Below are positions 36,701 through 43,954 of a DNA stretch of 64,000 nt, in pieces. A program made the position numbers and the translations under genes. Each line of letters begins with the position of its first letter. Within the stretch, counting starts at the first letter, position 1. The notes under the pieces are model-generated. The model did not search any database. It saw only the letters and a list, made by a program, of their open reading frames with translations, and was not told the DNA's origin. The DNA comes from Ahaetulla prasina (Eukaryota > Chordata > Lepidosauria > Squamata > Colubridae), in the NCBI RefSeq assembly GCF_028640845.1, contig NC_080540.1, positions 229,570,794-229,634,793 of the forward strand. Direction: 5' to 3'.

Positions 36701-39700
36701 TTTTGAGGACCTCCATACATGATGATTACACCTTTGTTTGATAATAGATTTACTTTTAGTTCAGGGCTGGGAAGTGGCTCACCAGGCTAATGCAGCCTGT
36801 TATTAACACACAGCTGCCTGCAGTTACAATTACTGCAGGCTCGAGTCCCACCAGGCCCAAGGTTGACTCAGCCTTCCATCCTTTATAAGGTAGGTAAAAT
36901 GAGGACCCAGATTGTTGGGGGGGCAATAAGTTGACTTTGTATATAAATATACAAATAGGATGAGACTATTGCCTTACACAATGTAAGCCGCCCTGAGTCT
37001 TCGGAGAAGGGCGGGATATAAATGCAAATTTAAAAAAAAAAATGGTTTTCAAGTAAAGCATTAGAGTTTTGCAGATCCATGAGGGAATCCATTTTCCACA
37101 AGTGGGAACTCTCAGTTTATCCCACCACCCAGTTCTTGTCTCCTAAGCACTTCTGATTCCCTATACAGAATGCACAGTCTTTATGTTTCAAGGACCTCAG
37201 TAATGAAAGTGGCCATGAGCCACCTGGGAATTGTCTCTGACATTTTCTCTTCATCTCTTTTGTGGCTGTGATGGAACTAGCAGATTGGTTATTATTACAG
37301 ATTATTCTGTTAATTTCCCAGAGTGTTTCATTGCTATTTGCATATTCATTAAAACAGATCATGTTTGGGAATACTACTATAAATAATTCTGTTTTAGGAG
37401 TGTATTCGAGAGTAAGTGTTTCTTGCAGTGGTGGGTTTCAAAAATTTTTACTATCAGTTCTGTGGGTGTGGCTTGGGTGTGACATGGCATGGCTTGGTGG
37501 GCGTGGCTTGGTGGACGTGGCATGGGAAGGATACTGTAAAATCTCCATTCCCAACACACTCCAGGGGAAGGATACTGTAAAATCTCCATTCCTTCCCCAA
37601 TCCAGGGGAAGGTTACTGCAAAATCCCCATTCCCTCCCAATCAGCTGGGACTTGGGAGGCAGAGAATAGATGGGAACTGGGCAAGTCAGAATTTTTACTA
37701 CTGATTCACCAAACTACTCAAAATTTCCGCTACCGGTTCTCCAGAACTGGTCAGAACCTGCTGAAAGCCACCTCTAGTTTCTTACCCCTAGTGATTATAT
37801 TTAAAAAAATAAAATACTTTTTGAAAAAAATAATAGAAATTCTAGGGAAAAGGAAACTGTTAGGAATACCGTAATGTCAGAGTACCTTCTGGCAATTGCC
37901 TGTATCGGCACCGCCTCTATATTCAACATGGCAGATGTCAGGATATCTGAATCCGTTTTTAATCTTTATTAACCATTACAGCTTCCTGCAGGGGAACTGT
38001 AAAAAGGTAGCATAATGCAGCCCTCTGCTCAGAAAGTTTTCTTTAATGTTTTAGTTTTAGCTGATTGTAACTACCATACTCAGAATACATAGTTTATTAC
38101 TTAGCTGCAAATCCATTCTATCAGCTGCTGAAATTTTGGGCCTCTCTTATTTTATATGTCTATGTGTGAATAAATAAGCACATTTCTTTTTTGTTGTATG
38201 TATGTATGTATGTATGTATGTATGTATGTATGTGAGGAGAGAGAGAGAGAATGAGAATGTTTTTATGCCTATATGCACTGAAAGACCTATGTTGATACCT
38301 CATTATTTCATCTTGAGAAGCAAACTCTGTGTGAGTCTCTTACTTTTGAGACTAAATACAGCAGCCTTTTCTTGAGTCAAAGTTTGTCTGTAGCAAAGCA
38401 ACAAAAAGTGGAAATCACCAATAAGCAGTCTTTGTTTTTGCTCTTTTATCCAAGTGTTAGCATTCATATACACAGGCACCCTAGTTACTCTGAGTGAAAA
38501 GCTTGATCCGAGCAGCCAAGATTCTGTTAGAAATCCCTGCTTTCATTTAAAAGTAAAACATTATCCTAAGATAATTTAGTATCTTTTTATTTTGACTATC
38601 TTTGTGCACGAATACAAAATAACTCACAATAAATTCAAGGCATACAGGAAGGGAGAAAGAACATGAAATAAAAAAGCTGAACAAAACAAGTCAAAGATTC
38701 AATGTCATTAGACATGTATGGCCAAACACAGAATCTCAGGGCCATTTTATCAAGTTCTGTCGTCAGCAAATGTGATATGCGTCACTACTGGAGGTATTGA
38801 TAAACTAAGTAAGAATGAGCAGCTTTAGAGCAGAGCTTATTCCTAATGATTACTCGCTCTGAACAGTTTTTTCAAGCTTGTTCTTTGTGGGATAAGGTCA
38901 AATCATGCATGCGTTTAATAATTTCATGCAGAGTATAGAATAATTCAATTATAATGTTACCAACAATCTCTTCATCACTTATTTCTCAAGATTAAAATCA
39001 GCATTGCAACTATTTTGTTGTGAATTAATGCTATTGCCAAAACTAGAACCTTCTAAGTCTTCAAAGAAACAGTAAACAAGTTTCAATGTTGTCTTTCAAA
39101 ACACAATACTGCCACCTATTGCTGACAAAATAGCATAGGCATCTTTTATTTGACTTAACATGTCATTTGTATACAGGTATGTATAAAACTTCTAACTTAA
39201 CCATTTGCCAGGGGAGTTCAGAACAAGGTAATAATGTACTGCTAGTTATCCCAATTATCAGTTTCATAAGTTCAGTTTTTTAAAAAAATATTTTTAGGTT
39301 GTAAATGTAACTACACTGCAGTATTTAACTGCATGGTTGTTCTCCATAAAGCTTTTTAAACATTTTAAACATTGCCTGTTTTATATTTAAATGGGAAAAA
39401 TATGGGTCATAAATATAACTCCCAGTTTTTAAGTATTAATTACCACCACGATCTACTAGTTTATAACCTACGACAGGGGTGTCAAACTCAATTTCATTGA
39501 GGGCTGCATCAGGGTTAGGTTTGACTGTCCGGGGGGGGGGGGATAGCCATCTTGACATCACTTGTGTCAGGGACACCTATGGTGGCCCGGGCGTGGCTGG
39601 GGATATCCATTGTCTCCAGCGGAGGAAGGTGAGACCAAGGAGAGTGCCAAACCTTTGTCCTCCAGAGGAGCCACACTGTCCCTCTCAGGCCATGCAGTGG

Positions 39701-42503
39701 ACCCCCGGATGGCGGTGCAAGCTGTCCAGAGCCCTAGGCAGTGGAGAGCAAGTGCCCAGCCTGGCCATCAAGCTCCCAGGGCTCTGGGAGCCCAGACCAG
39801 CCCTGTTTCCCCAACTGCCTGGCTGCACTTACCTCCTCAAGTTGGCTGCTGCTGTTCTTGCTCTCTTTGCCCAGGTTGCTCGCGTGGTGCGGGAGGGCAA
39901 AGTGTATGGATCAGAGGGAGGCCCACTCCCTCTCCATGCAAGGAGACCCAGCTTTGTAACCAAAGCATCCTCGGTGATAGGATGGGAGATCACCAGGACA
40001 GGCTAGGAGGAGGATACAAGTTTTCAGCTGCGATGGCTTCCTGTAGTGCTCTGCCAGTGAAAAGGGAACCCGCAGCCCTTCTGAGCTCAATTTTCGCTGT
40101 CAGAGGGCCATCGCAGCCAAAAAAGAGCCCAGAAGGTTCCATTTGTTTGCTGGCAGAGGGCTGCAGGAGGACATTGCACCCAAAAACAGAGCTAAGGAGG
40201 GCCACACGTTGCCCTCCCAGGCTCCGTTTTTACTGGCAGAGGCACCGTGGGCCGGTCCTTTGCTGTTTCCAGGGCAGCCCCATGGGCCAGATCTAAGCAC
40301 CCCGTGGGCCCCCAGACCTTGAGTTTGACACCCCTGATCTACTAGCACAATTCCAGCCATCTTAGCCTTCATATAATTAATAGGTGATACAAAAGTAAGA
40401 ACTCCAACCCTAAAGAACATTAATAAAAACACCATAAGACATTAATTTATTAAATCTGTGTGCTCCTTAATAAAGCCCCTAAAAATGTAGAATTTTGTTA
40501 AAGTTAATTATGTAGCCATCAGCAGTATAAGTAATAGATTGGCGAAGCTATCAGTACCTTCAAGTAATGCGCAATGCACATCCAACTAATAAGGTCTTAG
40601 ATTTGAACGGTAAAACAGCTTCATTTTCTTTCATAAATAACAGAATTCTCTCTTTGTCTAATTCTTAACCTTGCTCAAAAATATATACATTCTCACTCAG
40701 GGCTTTCCAGGTTTCATTCCTTTTTCGTTTACGTATACTTTAGCTTCACAATCTCCAGAAGATGCTGAGATAAAAATCTAGATTAACATGTATTTTCTGA
40801 TACGTATCTCAGCAGACTAAGATAGAAAAGCTCTTTAGATCTATCTCTGCACTGATTTAAAGACGTTTAAAATATTGATACACTCCAATCTATTCAATAC
40901 TTCCATTGCTAATGGATGATGTTTATGGAGTGACTTTCATAGATTTATGTATTGTGCTTTTTTTTAGATGTTTTAACTGTTGATTGGGAGCCACCCAAAG
41001 TTCAATATAAAATTTGCATATAAATGTTTTAAATAAATAAAACATGTTTAGTTTCCACATATGTTAGGAATGCATTTTCTATAAATTGCAGGACCACCAT
41101 ATCTGAAGGGTGCAAGACTGGGAAGGGTTATTCTAGGGTATTGGTATCACAATACTGCTATTCATGTGTAGATAGTAAATAATGTATGATTTGGTATCAT
41201 CAGTATCTCATATATTATCTAATTATGCTGCACATTATGTACTATGTGACTCATTCCAGGACACATGGACGATTACCAACATTTTCAGTATAATTGAGTA
41301 TAATTTATAGTTGCTGGGTACATTATTTTTTTGGAGCAGCATTAGATTTCCAACATGCTTCCCAAAATTTATTTTTCTGTTACTATGGTTGGATTGATTC
41401 TACCACAAATACTAAGTTCATTTAAGGCTATCAAAATAACTTGGCTGGGATGGGGGATGGGGGGTTTGGTTTTGTTGTTTGTTTTAGTTTGTAAGGTTTT
41501 TTTTTTAAAAGATAAAGTGGTTTTAAATAGTATTACAATTTTTTTTTACCAAATACTAGACACCTGAGCAAAATTTGATTTAAAACTGAATATGGTAATA
41601 CAGTTCATACCAATATGACAAAATTAATGTGAAGTCATATAGTAAAATGTTTGGACCCCACAGAGTTTTAAGTTTAGTACAATAAGCTTTGTCTAAGCAG
41701 AAAAGAAACACTGATATTGTTAAAAATAGATTGAGAAGAATCTCTTTTGAAGCCAGACTTTTTAGCAGTTTTAATTCTGAATGTATAGGTGATATTATAT
41801 TGTGGTCTCACAATCATTCCTCCCATGAAATTCCCAGGAATAGGGCAGTACTGTCCTTCAGCTCAAAGATACTACCTTTATGAAATATACAACATGTTTT
41901 TCTAATAAAGCATATCACGTGAAGAAAGAGTGATATGTTATCTGTTTGATATGGAGTGACTTTTGTTTTCTACCAAAATATTTAGCAGGCATATAGGCAA
42001 CATGTTTTTATTTTATTATTGGTATACATTTTTGTTTCTAAAAACAAAACTCATTAACCTGAAATTGCTGCAGATTTGGTCACGTGTAATAGAATTGGAA
42101 TACCCACTGAAAAAGAGTGAGCAATAAGGAGAGAAAAGGGAGGCAAATATACGTATAATTGGGAGCAGATCATAAAAACGTCCCAAATATTATTATTGTG
42201 CCACTGGAGATTCAGTTTTAACTGCCCAAAGTATTACTCAAAAATTAGTTTCTAATGTGTACCATTTTGTGTTTTTACAAGAAGAAAAATAGAACATTGC
42301 AGCAGGTAGCTGTCATTATTGTATAATAAACATGTAGTATTAAAACATGGTGTGGTTACTATAGAAAAGCTGATCTATATCTATCTTAGGACAAAAAGCA
42401 GTACACAAAGGCAGCAAAACATTTCCCAGCTTTACACGTGTAAGAAAGTTAGACTCCTGAATTTTGTTCTTTTGTAAAATGTTTTTTTTTCTTTTTACAG
42501 TAA
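4900..42503 (+). CDS. PIP5K1B: PIP5K1B, phosphatidylinositol-4-phosphate 5-kinase type 1 beta (5' exons missing)
   Basis: This enzyme phosphorylates PI(4)P to PI(4,5)P2 at the plasma membrane, feeding actin, endocytosis and phospholipase C signalling. Joining 4900-5030, 7182-7299, 10338-10490, 12258-12557, 18725-18936, 19546-19629, 19746-19794, 20417-20501, 22231-22386, 23100-23244 and 36372-36489 gives 517 uninterrupted codons, followed by TAA at 42501. All borders are GT-AG and all phases agree. In order the protein shows [10 protein letters not shown], the glycine-rich GASGSLFF, the ATP-binding lysine in [27 protein letters not shown], the IID metal-binding motif in [10 protein letters not shown], and the specificity loop [33 protein letters not shown] (split here only by an exon border). 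It ends in NASVLDVYL. The human protein has 540 residues, so about 23 N-terminal codons lie upstream. The frame is intact. Confidence 0.97.
5031..7181. other. PIP5K1B intron (2.15 kb)
   Basis: AT-rich; no mobile element or alternative exon was recognised. Confidence 0.7.
7182..7299 (+). CDS. PIP5K1B: PIP5K1B exon: N-lobe, [10 protein letters not shown] segment
   Basis: 118 bp. It completes the split serine and reads [19 protein letters not shown] and [20 protein letters not shown], ending in phase 0. Acceptor caactcag, donor gtaaga. Nearly identical to mammalian type I PIP kinases. Confidence 0.95.
7883..8115. mobile_element. Non-autonomous hAT element, 233 bp
   Basis: Starts CAGTGTTGGCAAACC and ends GGTTCACCACCATGG, imperfect terminal inverted repeats of the hAT kind. 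It is flanked by the exact 8-bp duplication CTATAGAA (7875-7882 and 8116-8123). The interior is GC-rich with CATGTG/CATGCA alternations. The same family recurs at 33979-34356 and 50458-50953. Confidence 0.85.
8116..10337. other. PIP5K1B intron remainder, with an old LINE tail
   Basis: AT-rich. A C-rich run lies at 9312-9331. The stretch ~9395-9465 (ATGTACAATGACAATAAAGGC followed by ATC repeats) resembles the 3' end of an L2/CR1-type LINE in + orientation. Nothing else was recognised. Confidence 0.4.
10338..10490 (+). CDS. PIP5K1B: PIP5K1B exon: glycine-rich loop and ATP-binding lysine
   Basis: 153 bp in phase 0, encoding [38 protein letters not shown] and [21 protein letters not shown] is the nucleotide-binding loop and the lysine in IIKT the ATP-contacting residue. 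Acceptor tgtattcag, donor gtaaag. Confidence 0.96.
10491..12094. other. PIP5K1B intron, nothing recognised
   Basis: AT-rich sequence without a recognisable repeat or exon. Confidence 0.5.
12095..12199. mobile_element. Eroded copy of the fold-back hAT element
   Basis: CAGGAGTGTCCAACCTTGG at the left and GAATTGAAGTCCTCAAG then GTTACCAAGGATGG at the right match the fold-back hAT family seen intact at 60388-60512. The right terminus is degraded and no target duplication is evident. Confidence 0.5.
12258..12557 (+). CDS. PIP5K1B: PIP5K1B exon: catalytic core with DLKGSTYKR
   Basis: 300 bp, phase 0 to phase 0. It encodes [40 protein letters not shown], then [20 protein letters not shown] and [20 protein letters not shown], ending [16 protein letters not shown] is a PIP-kinase signature. 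Acceptor cttttaag, donor gtaagt. Confidence 0.97.
12665..12802. mobile_element. Fold-back hAT element, 138 bp
   Basis: A near-palindrome: TCTCCAACCTTTGTCCCTTT at the left pairs with AAAGGGACCAAGGTTGGAGA at the right, with inner arms around GACTTCAACTCCCAGAG. It is flanked by exact 8-bp duplications GTTTATAA (12657-12664 and 12803-12810). The first bases (CACAGG) differ by one from the expected CAGAGG. Confidence 0.85.
12811..13881. other. PIP5K1B intron, nothing recognised
   Basis: AT-rich sequence with pyrimidine-rich stretches near 13150-13460. Apparent reading frames on the + strand here look like chance. Confidence 0.45.
13946..14311. mobile_element. hAT element with CAGTGGTGGG termini, inside the Penelope-like region
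   Basis: Terminal inverted repeats CAGTGGTGGGATTCA and TGAATCCCACCACTG are perfect over 15 bp. The interior has CAGCTGGC and TGTGGCT phrases shared with the copies at 37426 and 48880. No matching 8-bp flanks are seen (GTCTCATT against TGTGTATG). One side was therefore probably rearranged after insertion. Confidence 0.75.
14325..14543. repeat. Perfect 47-bp inverted repeat with 125-bp spacer
   Basis: Arm 14325-14371 begins GTGAGTGTGGGTCTTGCG; arm 14497-14543 ends CGCAAGACCCACACTCAC. The arms are exact reverse complements over 47 bp. The spacer holds the Penelope-like coding fragment. Confidence 0.9.
14820..14945. promoter_or_regulatory. CCAAT-box tandem repeat within the Penelope-like element
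   Basis: Five units of roughly 20-26 bp, each containing CCAATCAG or CCAATTAG followed by A/G-CACA. A TTAAAAGG sequence, possibly TATA-like, follows near 14961. Tandem CCAAT motifs are the classic binding pattern of NF-Y, so this may be the element's own promoter. Function is inferred. Confidence 0.45.
15026..15055 (+). other. Hammerhead-ribozyme-like core (degenerate)
   Basis: CTGAAGG (15026-15032) is followed by a six-pair stem GACGAA/TTCGTC (15034-15039 with 15046-15051) and then GAAA (15052-15055). The hammerhead core is CUGANGA, stem II, GAAA; only the last A is replaced by G. Penelope-like terminal repeats are known to carry hammerheads. Stems I and III were not resolved, so activity is doubtful. 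Confidence 0.35.
15785..16572. mobile_element. Mariner-type non-autonomous DNA element (old, with internal insertions)
   Basis: The left end GATAGTCCTTGACTTACAA and right end TTGTGGTCGTAAATTGAG then ACCTACTTG are diverged inverted repeats, each next to TA. They resemble the clearer copy at 23327-23775. The 788-bp length suggests inserted material. Confidence 0.5.
16573..18724. other. PIP5K1B intron, mostly unassigned
   Basis: Long AT-rich stretch. A GC-richer patch at about 17130-17420 may be an old mobile element but I cannot name it. The 125-codon open frame at 17597-17974 has low-complexity composition and no recognisable domain, and is taken as chance. Confidence 0.4.
18725..18936 (+). 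CDS. PIP5K1B: PIP5K1B exon: MDYSLLLG catalytic segment and insert
   Basis: 212 bp. It opens [20 protein letters not shown], with the catalytic aspartate in MDYSLL. A variable insert ([19 protein letters not shown]) follows, then [18 protein letters not shown]. It leaves after two bases of a threonine codon. Acceptor gatcctag, donor gtaagt. The insert is where most differences from the human protein occur, as expected for a surface loop. Confidence 0.96.
18937..19545. other. PIP5K1B intron (609 bp)
   Basis: Nothing recognised. Confidence 0.6.
19546..19629 (+). CDS. PIP5K1B: PIP5K1B exon: IID metal-binding motif
   Basis: 84 bp encoding [19 protein letters not shown] then IIDILQSY, leaving after AG of an arginine codon. 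IID is the PIP-kinase counterpart of the protein-kinase DFG motif and binds magnesium. Acceptor ctgtcag, donor gtaaat. Confidence 0.95.
19746..19794 (+). CDS. PIP5K1B: PIP5K1B micro-exon: start of the specificity (activation) loop
   Basis: 49 bp encoding the end of the split arginine plus [16 protein letters not shown]. The glutamate in KLEHSWK is the residue reported to set PI(4)P specificity in type I enzymes. Acceptor catcatcag, donor gtaagt. Confidence 0.94.
19971..20130 (-). mobile_element. CR1 LINE 3' fragment
   Basis: CAGAGTTGGAAGGGACCTTG and CAAATGGCTGTCCAATCTC match the 3' untranslated end of CR1 seen at 27640-27750, in opposite orientation. It is diverged, so old. Confidence 0.75.
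20417..20501 (+). CDS. PIP5K1B: PIP5K1B exon: specificity loop C-terminal part
   Basis: 85 bp encoding [19 protein letters not shown] and STRVFKKNQ, leaving after one base (C) of a leucine codon. [15 protein letters not shown] is the membrane-facing activation segment. Acceptor tttgtag, donor gtaggt. The donor was set by frame agreement with the next exon. Confidence 0.93.
20502..22230. other. PIP5K1B intron (1.7 kb) with one hairpin
   Basis: Unassigned apart from an imperfect inverted repeat, 21104-21132 with 21145-21172 (17 perfect pairs around AGGTTCAGCTTCCTTTC). The 132-codon minus-strand frame at 20524-20922 has no recognisable domain and is taken as chance. Confidence 0.5.
22231..22386 (+). 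CDS. PIP5K1B: PIP5K1B exon: C-terminal basic region
   Basis: 156 bp. It reads [20 protein letters not shown], then [20 protein letters not shown] and [12 protein letters not shown], leaving after one base. The SPSKKR segment is basic. Acceptor accccag, donor gtaata. Confidence 0.94.
22387..23099. other. PIP5K1B intron (713 bp) with short GT repeat
   Basis: Contains a TG dinucleotide run at about 22990-23016. Nothing else was recognised. Confidence 0.55.
23100..23244 (+). CDS. PIP5K1B: PIP5K1B exon: C-terminal tail
   Basis: 145 bp encoding [19 protein letters not shown] and [19 protein letters not shown], then DGTRFYSN plus AG of a serine codon. It closely matches the human tail ([20 protein letters not shown]). 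Acceptor ttatacag, donor gtaatc. Confidence 0.94.
23327..23775. mobile_element. Mariner-type non-autonomous element, 449 bp
   Basis: Termini CAGGTAGTCCTTGATTTGC and its inverted counterpart ending GACTACCTG are flanked by TA on both sides (23325-23326 and 23776-23777). The phrases TTCACTTAACAAC and GTGACTTATGACTG recur inside in both orientations. The portion 23505-23560 resembles part of the SINE at 63585-63826, suggesting a nested fragment. Confidence 0.75.
23776..25044. other. PIP5K1B intron, unassigned
   Basis: AT-rich; a short GGT/GAT repeat lies at 24894-24920. No exon or named repeat was recognised. Confidence 0.5.
25045..25349 (+). mobile_element. tRNA-derived SINE (family 1)
   Basis: The head GCAATGGCTCAGTGATTAAG resembles a polymerase III A box. 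A degenerate B-box-like GATGAATCCCC follows at a tRNA-like distance. The same family lies inverted at 32830-33146. Confidence 0.65.
26706..27284 (+). pseudogene. CR1 reverse transcriptase C-terminal remnant, first copy
   Basis: A 192-codon open frame. It includes [75 protein letters not shown] and [19 protein letters not shown], the conserved CR1 tail. It ends at a natural-looking stop. Upstream motifs are in other frames, so the copy is dead. Confidence 0.8.
26954..27655 (+). repeat. 351-bp tandem duplication inside CR1
   Basis: The sequence from TGTTGAGACTCTAGAAAG (26963) recurs at 27314, and GTGAATGCTCCAACACTGG (27281) recurs at 27632. Both offsets are 351, with no indels seen between copies. 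The junction carries a short homology (AAGAAAATGTTG-like) present both at the start of the unit and in the normal CR1 3' end. Confidence 0.9.
27753..27814. repeat. Compound microsatellite (GTT)n(GAT)n at the CR1 3' end
   Basis: About ten GTT units followed by about nine GAT units directly abut the CR1 3' terminus. Confidence 0.9.
27815..31432. other. PIP5K1B intron, unassigned
   Basis: 3.6 kb of AT-rich DNA. The 140-codon open frame at 28797-29219 has no splice context, signal or domain that I recognise and is not annotated as a gene. No named mobile element was found. Confidence 0.4.
31433..31814. mobile_element. Non-autonomous hAT element, GC-rich, 382 bp
   Basis: Begins CAGGCGTGTAAAACTCAATT and ends GAGTTTGACACCTCTG, imperfect hAT-like terminal inverted repeats. 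The interior is GC-rich and shares GAGGGCC-CATCAGGG and CGGATCT phrases with the longer copy at 39474-40336. Flanking 8-mers match only partly. Confidence 0.65.
32830..33146 (-). mobile_element. tRNA-derived SINE (family 1)
   Basis: Inverted relative of the element at 25045-25349. The stretch CATTTGCATGTTTTTGAATT, the downstream AACTACTGAGCCACTGCGC (A-box side when reversed) and AAAGGTAAAGGAGACTC at its tail end support this. Confidence 0.65.
33330..33800 (+). mobile_element. R4/Dong-type LINE remnant with restriction-like endonuclease region
   Basis: Conceptual + frames read [37 protein letters not shown] and [12 protein letters not shown], followed by [11 protein letters not shown]. This order matches the C-terminal PD-(D/E)xK-like endonuclease and tail of R2/R4-group retrotransposons found in reptiles and fish. 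Stops and frameshifts show a dead copy. Confidence 0.55.
33979..34356. mobile_element. Non-autonomous hAT element, 378 bp
   Basis: Begins CAGTGATGGCTAATC, ends GTTCACCATCACGG. It is flanked by exact 8-bp duplications TCCTAGGA (33971-33978 and 34357-34364). Same family as 7883-8115 and 50458-50953. The interior contains a GGAGCCTGGGGAGGG/CCTCCCCAGGCTCC inverted pair near 34160-34200. Confidence 0.88.
34414..34528. mobile_element. Fold-back hAT element, 115 bp
   Basis: Almost perfect palindrome: GGGGTCTCCAACCTTGGCAA pairs with TTGCCAAGGTTGGAGACCCC, and GACTTCAATTCCCAGAAT pairs with ATTCTGGGAGTTGAAGTC. The centre is only a few bases. Target duplications are not clean (CATCTAGA and TTCTAGAG). 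Confidence 0.8.
34529..36371. other. PIP5K1B intron, unassigned
   Basis: AT-rich, running to the acceptor cccatccag. No repeat was recognised. Confidence 0.5.
36372..36489 (+). CDS. PIP5K1B: PIP5K1B last sense-coding exon
   Basis: 118 bp. It completes the split serine and reads [39 protein letters not shown], ending in phase 0 on the leucine codon TTA. The terminal NASVLDVYL is identical to the human C-terminus; the middle is more divergent. Donor gtaagt. The stop codon is supplied by the next exon. Confidence 0.95.
36773..37041 (+). mobile_element. tRNA-derived SINE (family 2)
   Basis: The tRNA-like head contains AAGTGGCTCACCAGGCTAATG and the B-box-like GGCTCGAGTCCCACC. A conserved body (CAAGGTTGACTCAGCCTTCC, ACCCAGATTGTTGGGG) and a tail with GCGGGATATAAATGCAAATT follow. 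Further copies lie at 44170, 45486 and 63585. Confidence 0.8.
37426..37776. mobile_element. Non-autonomous hAT element, 351 bp
   Basis: Begins CAGTGGTGGGTTTC and ends GAAAGCCACCTCTA. Flanks GTTTCTTG (37418-37425) and GTTTCTTA (37777-37784) match at 7 of 8. The interior has a repeated phrase (GGATACTGTAAAATCTCCAT) three times in diverged form. Same family as 13946 and 48880. Confidence 0.82.
37777..39473. other. Final PIP5K1B intron, with tetranucleotide repeat
   Basis: Contains a (GTAT)n run at about 38194-38232 followed by GA repeats. Otherwise unassigned AT-rich sequence. Confidence 0.6.
39474..40336. mobile_element. Non-autonomous hAT element, GC-rich, 863 bp
   Basis: CAGGGGTGTCAAACTCAATT at the left and GAGTTTGACACCCCTG at the right form 16-bp inverted termini. 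The interior is GC-rich, with a G-run at 39530-39542 and coding-like open frames on + that have no recognisable domain. It is a longer relative of 31433-31814. Confidence 0.78.
40337..42500. other. Final PIP5K1B intron, 3' part
   Basis: AT-rich. The sequence near 40970-41040 (GGGAGCCACCCAAAG then AAATAAATAAAAC) resembles the 3' tail of a LINE or SINE. It ends in the acceptor ctttttacag. Confidence 0.45.
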
Positions 42504-43190
42504 CAGAAGATGAAAGAAAACAAGCATATTTTAACAAATGCACTTTCTGCACTCCAGATTTATGAGGAAATTTAAGCCTGGTAAACAAAGTCTTAATCAT
42601 CAGAGCTCTACAGAAATCATCAAACAGTTCTTGAACTATAGACATCCCACCCTAGACTCAGCAGATGAGATGGGAAACATTCCACAATTAATCATGGCCT
42701 GCTGTTGCCTGCTCAACTGTGAAGCCTCTTCCATCCTTTTAGCTGCTACTTCTACTTTCGTATTGTCTTTTCAGGACTTGAAGGTGGTATTTTCATTCGC
42801 ATGTAATCAGTGATCATGGACAAAAATATCTAATCCGCCTTTCCTATTTAAAGAGCCATCTTCACAGTGGTGACTATTCTATAAATCAATTCTGCTTTTC
42901 TCCCTTTCCCCCAGAATTATGATTGCTCATCTGTTAATTTCATACAAGAGGTAGTATGCCTGCACATAACTTTATGGAAACTATCTTCTATAAAGAAATT
43001 TTCACTGTTTATTAGTGAAATAAAGAAGCTATTTATAACAAAGCCTTATGTTGTGTACATATATTGTCTTTGAAATATTTGTGATTAGATATATTGCTTG
43101 TAAAGGATAAATTACATAATTTATTTAGTATATTCTACTGTAAACTATAGTTTTATTGACAAATAAAGTATTTTGTTCTCAAAATAAATA
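42501..43190 (+). other. PIP5K1B: PIP5K1B terminal exon: TAA stop and 3' UTR
   Basis: The acceptor ctttttacag is followed at once by TAA (42501-42503), which lies in frame after the TTA at 36487-36489. The remainder is 3' UTR. Candidate polyadenylation signals AATAAA are at 43019-43024, with GT-rich sequence downstream, and at 43162-43167 and 43183-43188. The 3' end given is approximate. Confidence 0.75.
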
Positions 43191-43954
43191 TTGCTGAGAG
43201 TCTTTAAACTTAATGGATGCCTTATTTGTATCAAATTCCATTTTTTAGACTGCTATGGTACATTAGACAGGATGAAAAAGGGGAATTTCTATAAACTGCT
43301 TTTTACACAGAACATGATTGCAAAGCAAAATGCTAAATCAAAATAAATAAGATTTTTCATGGAGAAGAAGTGTGTAATTGACAGTCCATTTGAGGAAATA
43401 ATAGGACTTTTGATTAATCTTAAATAAACTAGCACAAGCTTCAGATATCTGAAAATACTTAATAATCTGGATGGTGAAATATAGCATTTTAAGAAATTTA
43501 AAAATATCCATTTTAAAATGTATGGAAACACATAGGATTGCTGTGTTTACAATAAGTGTTCCAGAAATAGGAAGATTTTATATAGCACGCAAACATGGCC
43601 TAGACAGGTTTTTCCTCCTAGCTACAATGCCTCAAAAACAACATTTATGGAAGACCACTGGGAAATATAAAACATGAATCAGTAGAACAGATTGTGTGTA
43701 ACCTTTTCTCCAGGGCACTTTGATCTATAGTTTTATGGCTTAGAAAATATTCTTTCATGTAAGTGGAAGAATTTCTGTTTTTGCTAACTGAAATCTTGTC
43801 TTGCAAGTTAGTTTTATGTTTGTTTATTTCTTTCAATCTGTATTTATGCATGAGTAAAGTAGCCATAATACATTATTTAAAAGTTTACATTATGTATGTA
43901 AAGACTCAGGTTTTCCTCCTAGTCCATAGAATTTAACCTTATGCTCAGTATTCT
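43191..43954. other. Intergenic DNA, nothing recognised
   Basis: AT-rich sequence between the PIP5K1B 3' end and the CR1 element. Confidence 0.5.

Noticed and set aside
39479..40296. 175- and 244-codon GC-rich open frames on the + strand
   Set aside because: They lie wholly inside a hAT element bounded by CAGGGGTG termini and overlap each other in different frames. Long frames follow from high GC content.
4900..43190. Nested single-exon genes known in the human locus (such as PABIR1 or the PRKACG retrogene)
   Set aside because: No long open frame of that kind appears in these introns. PRKACG is a primate retrocopy, and PABIR1 may lie upstream of the window.
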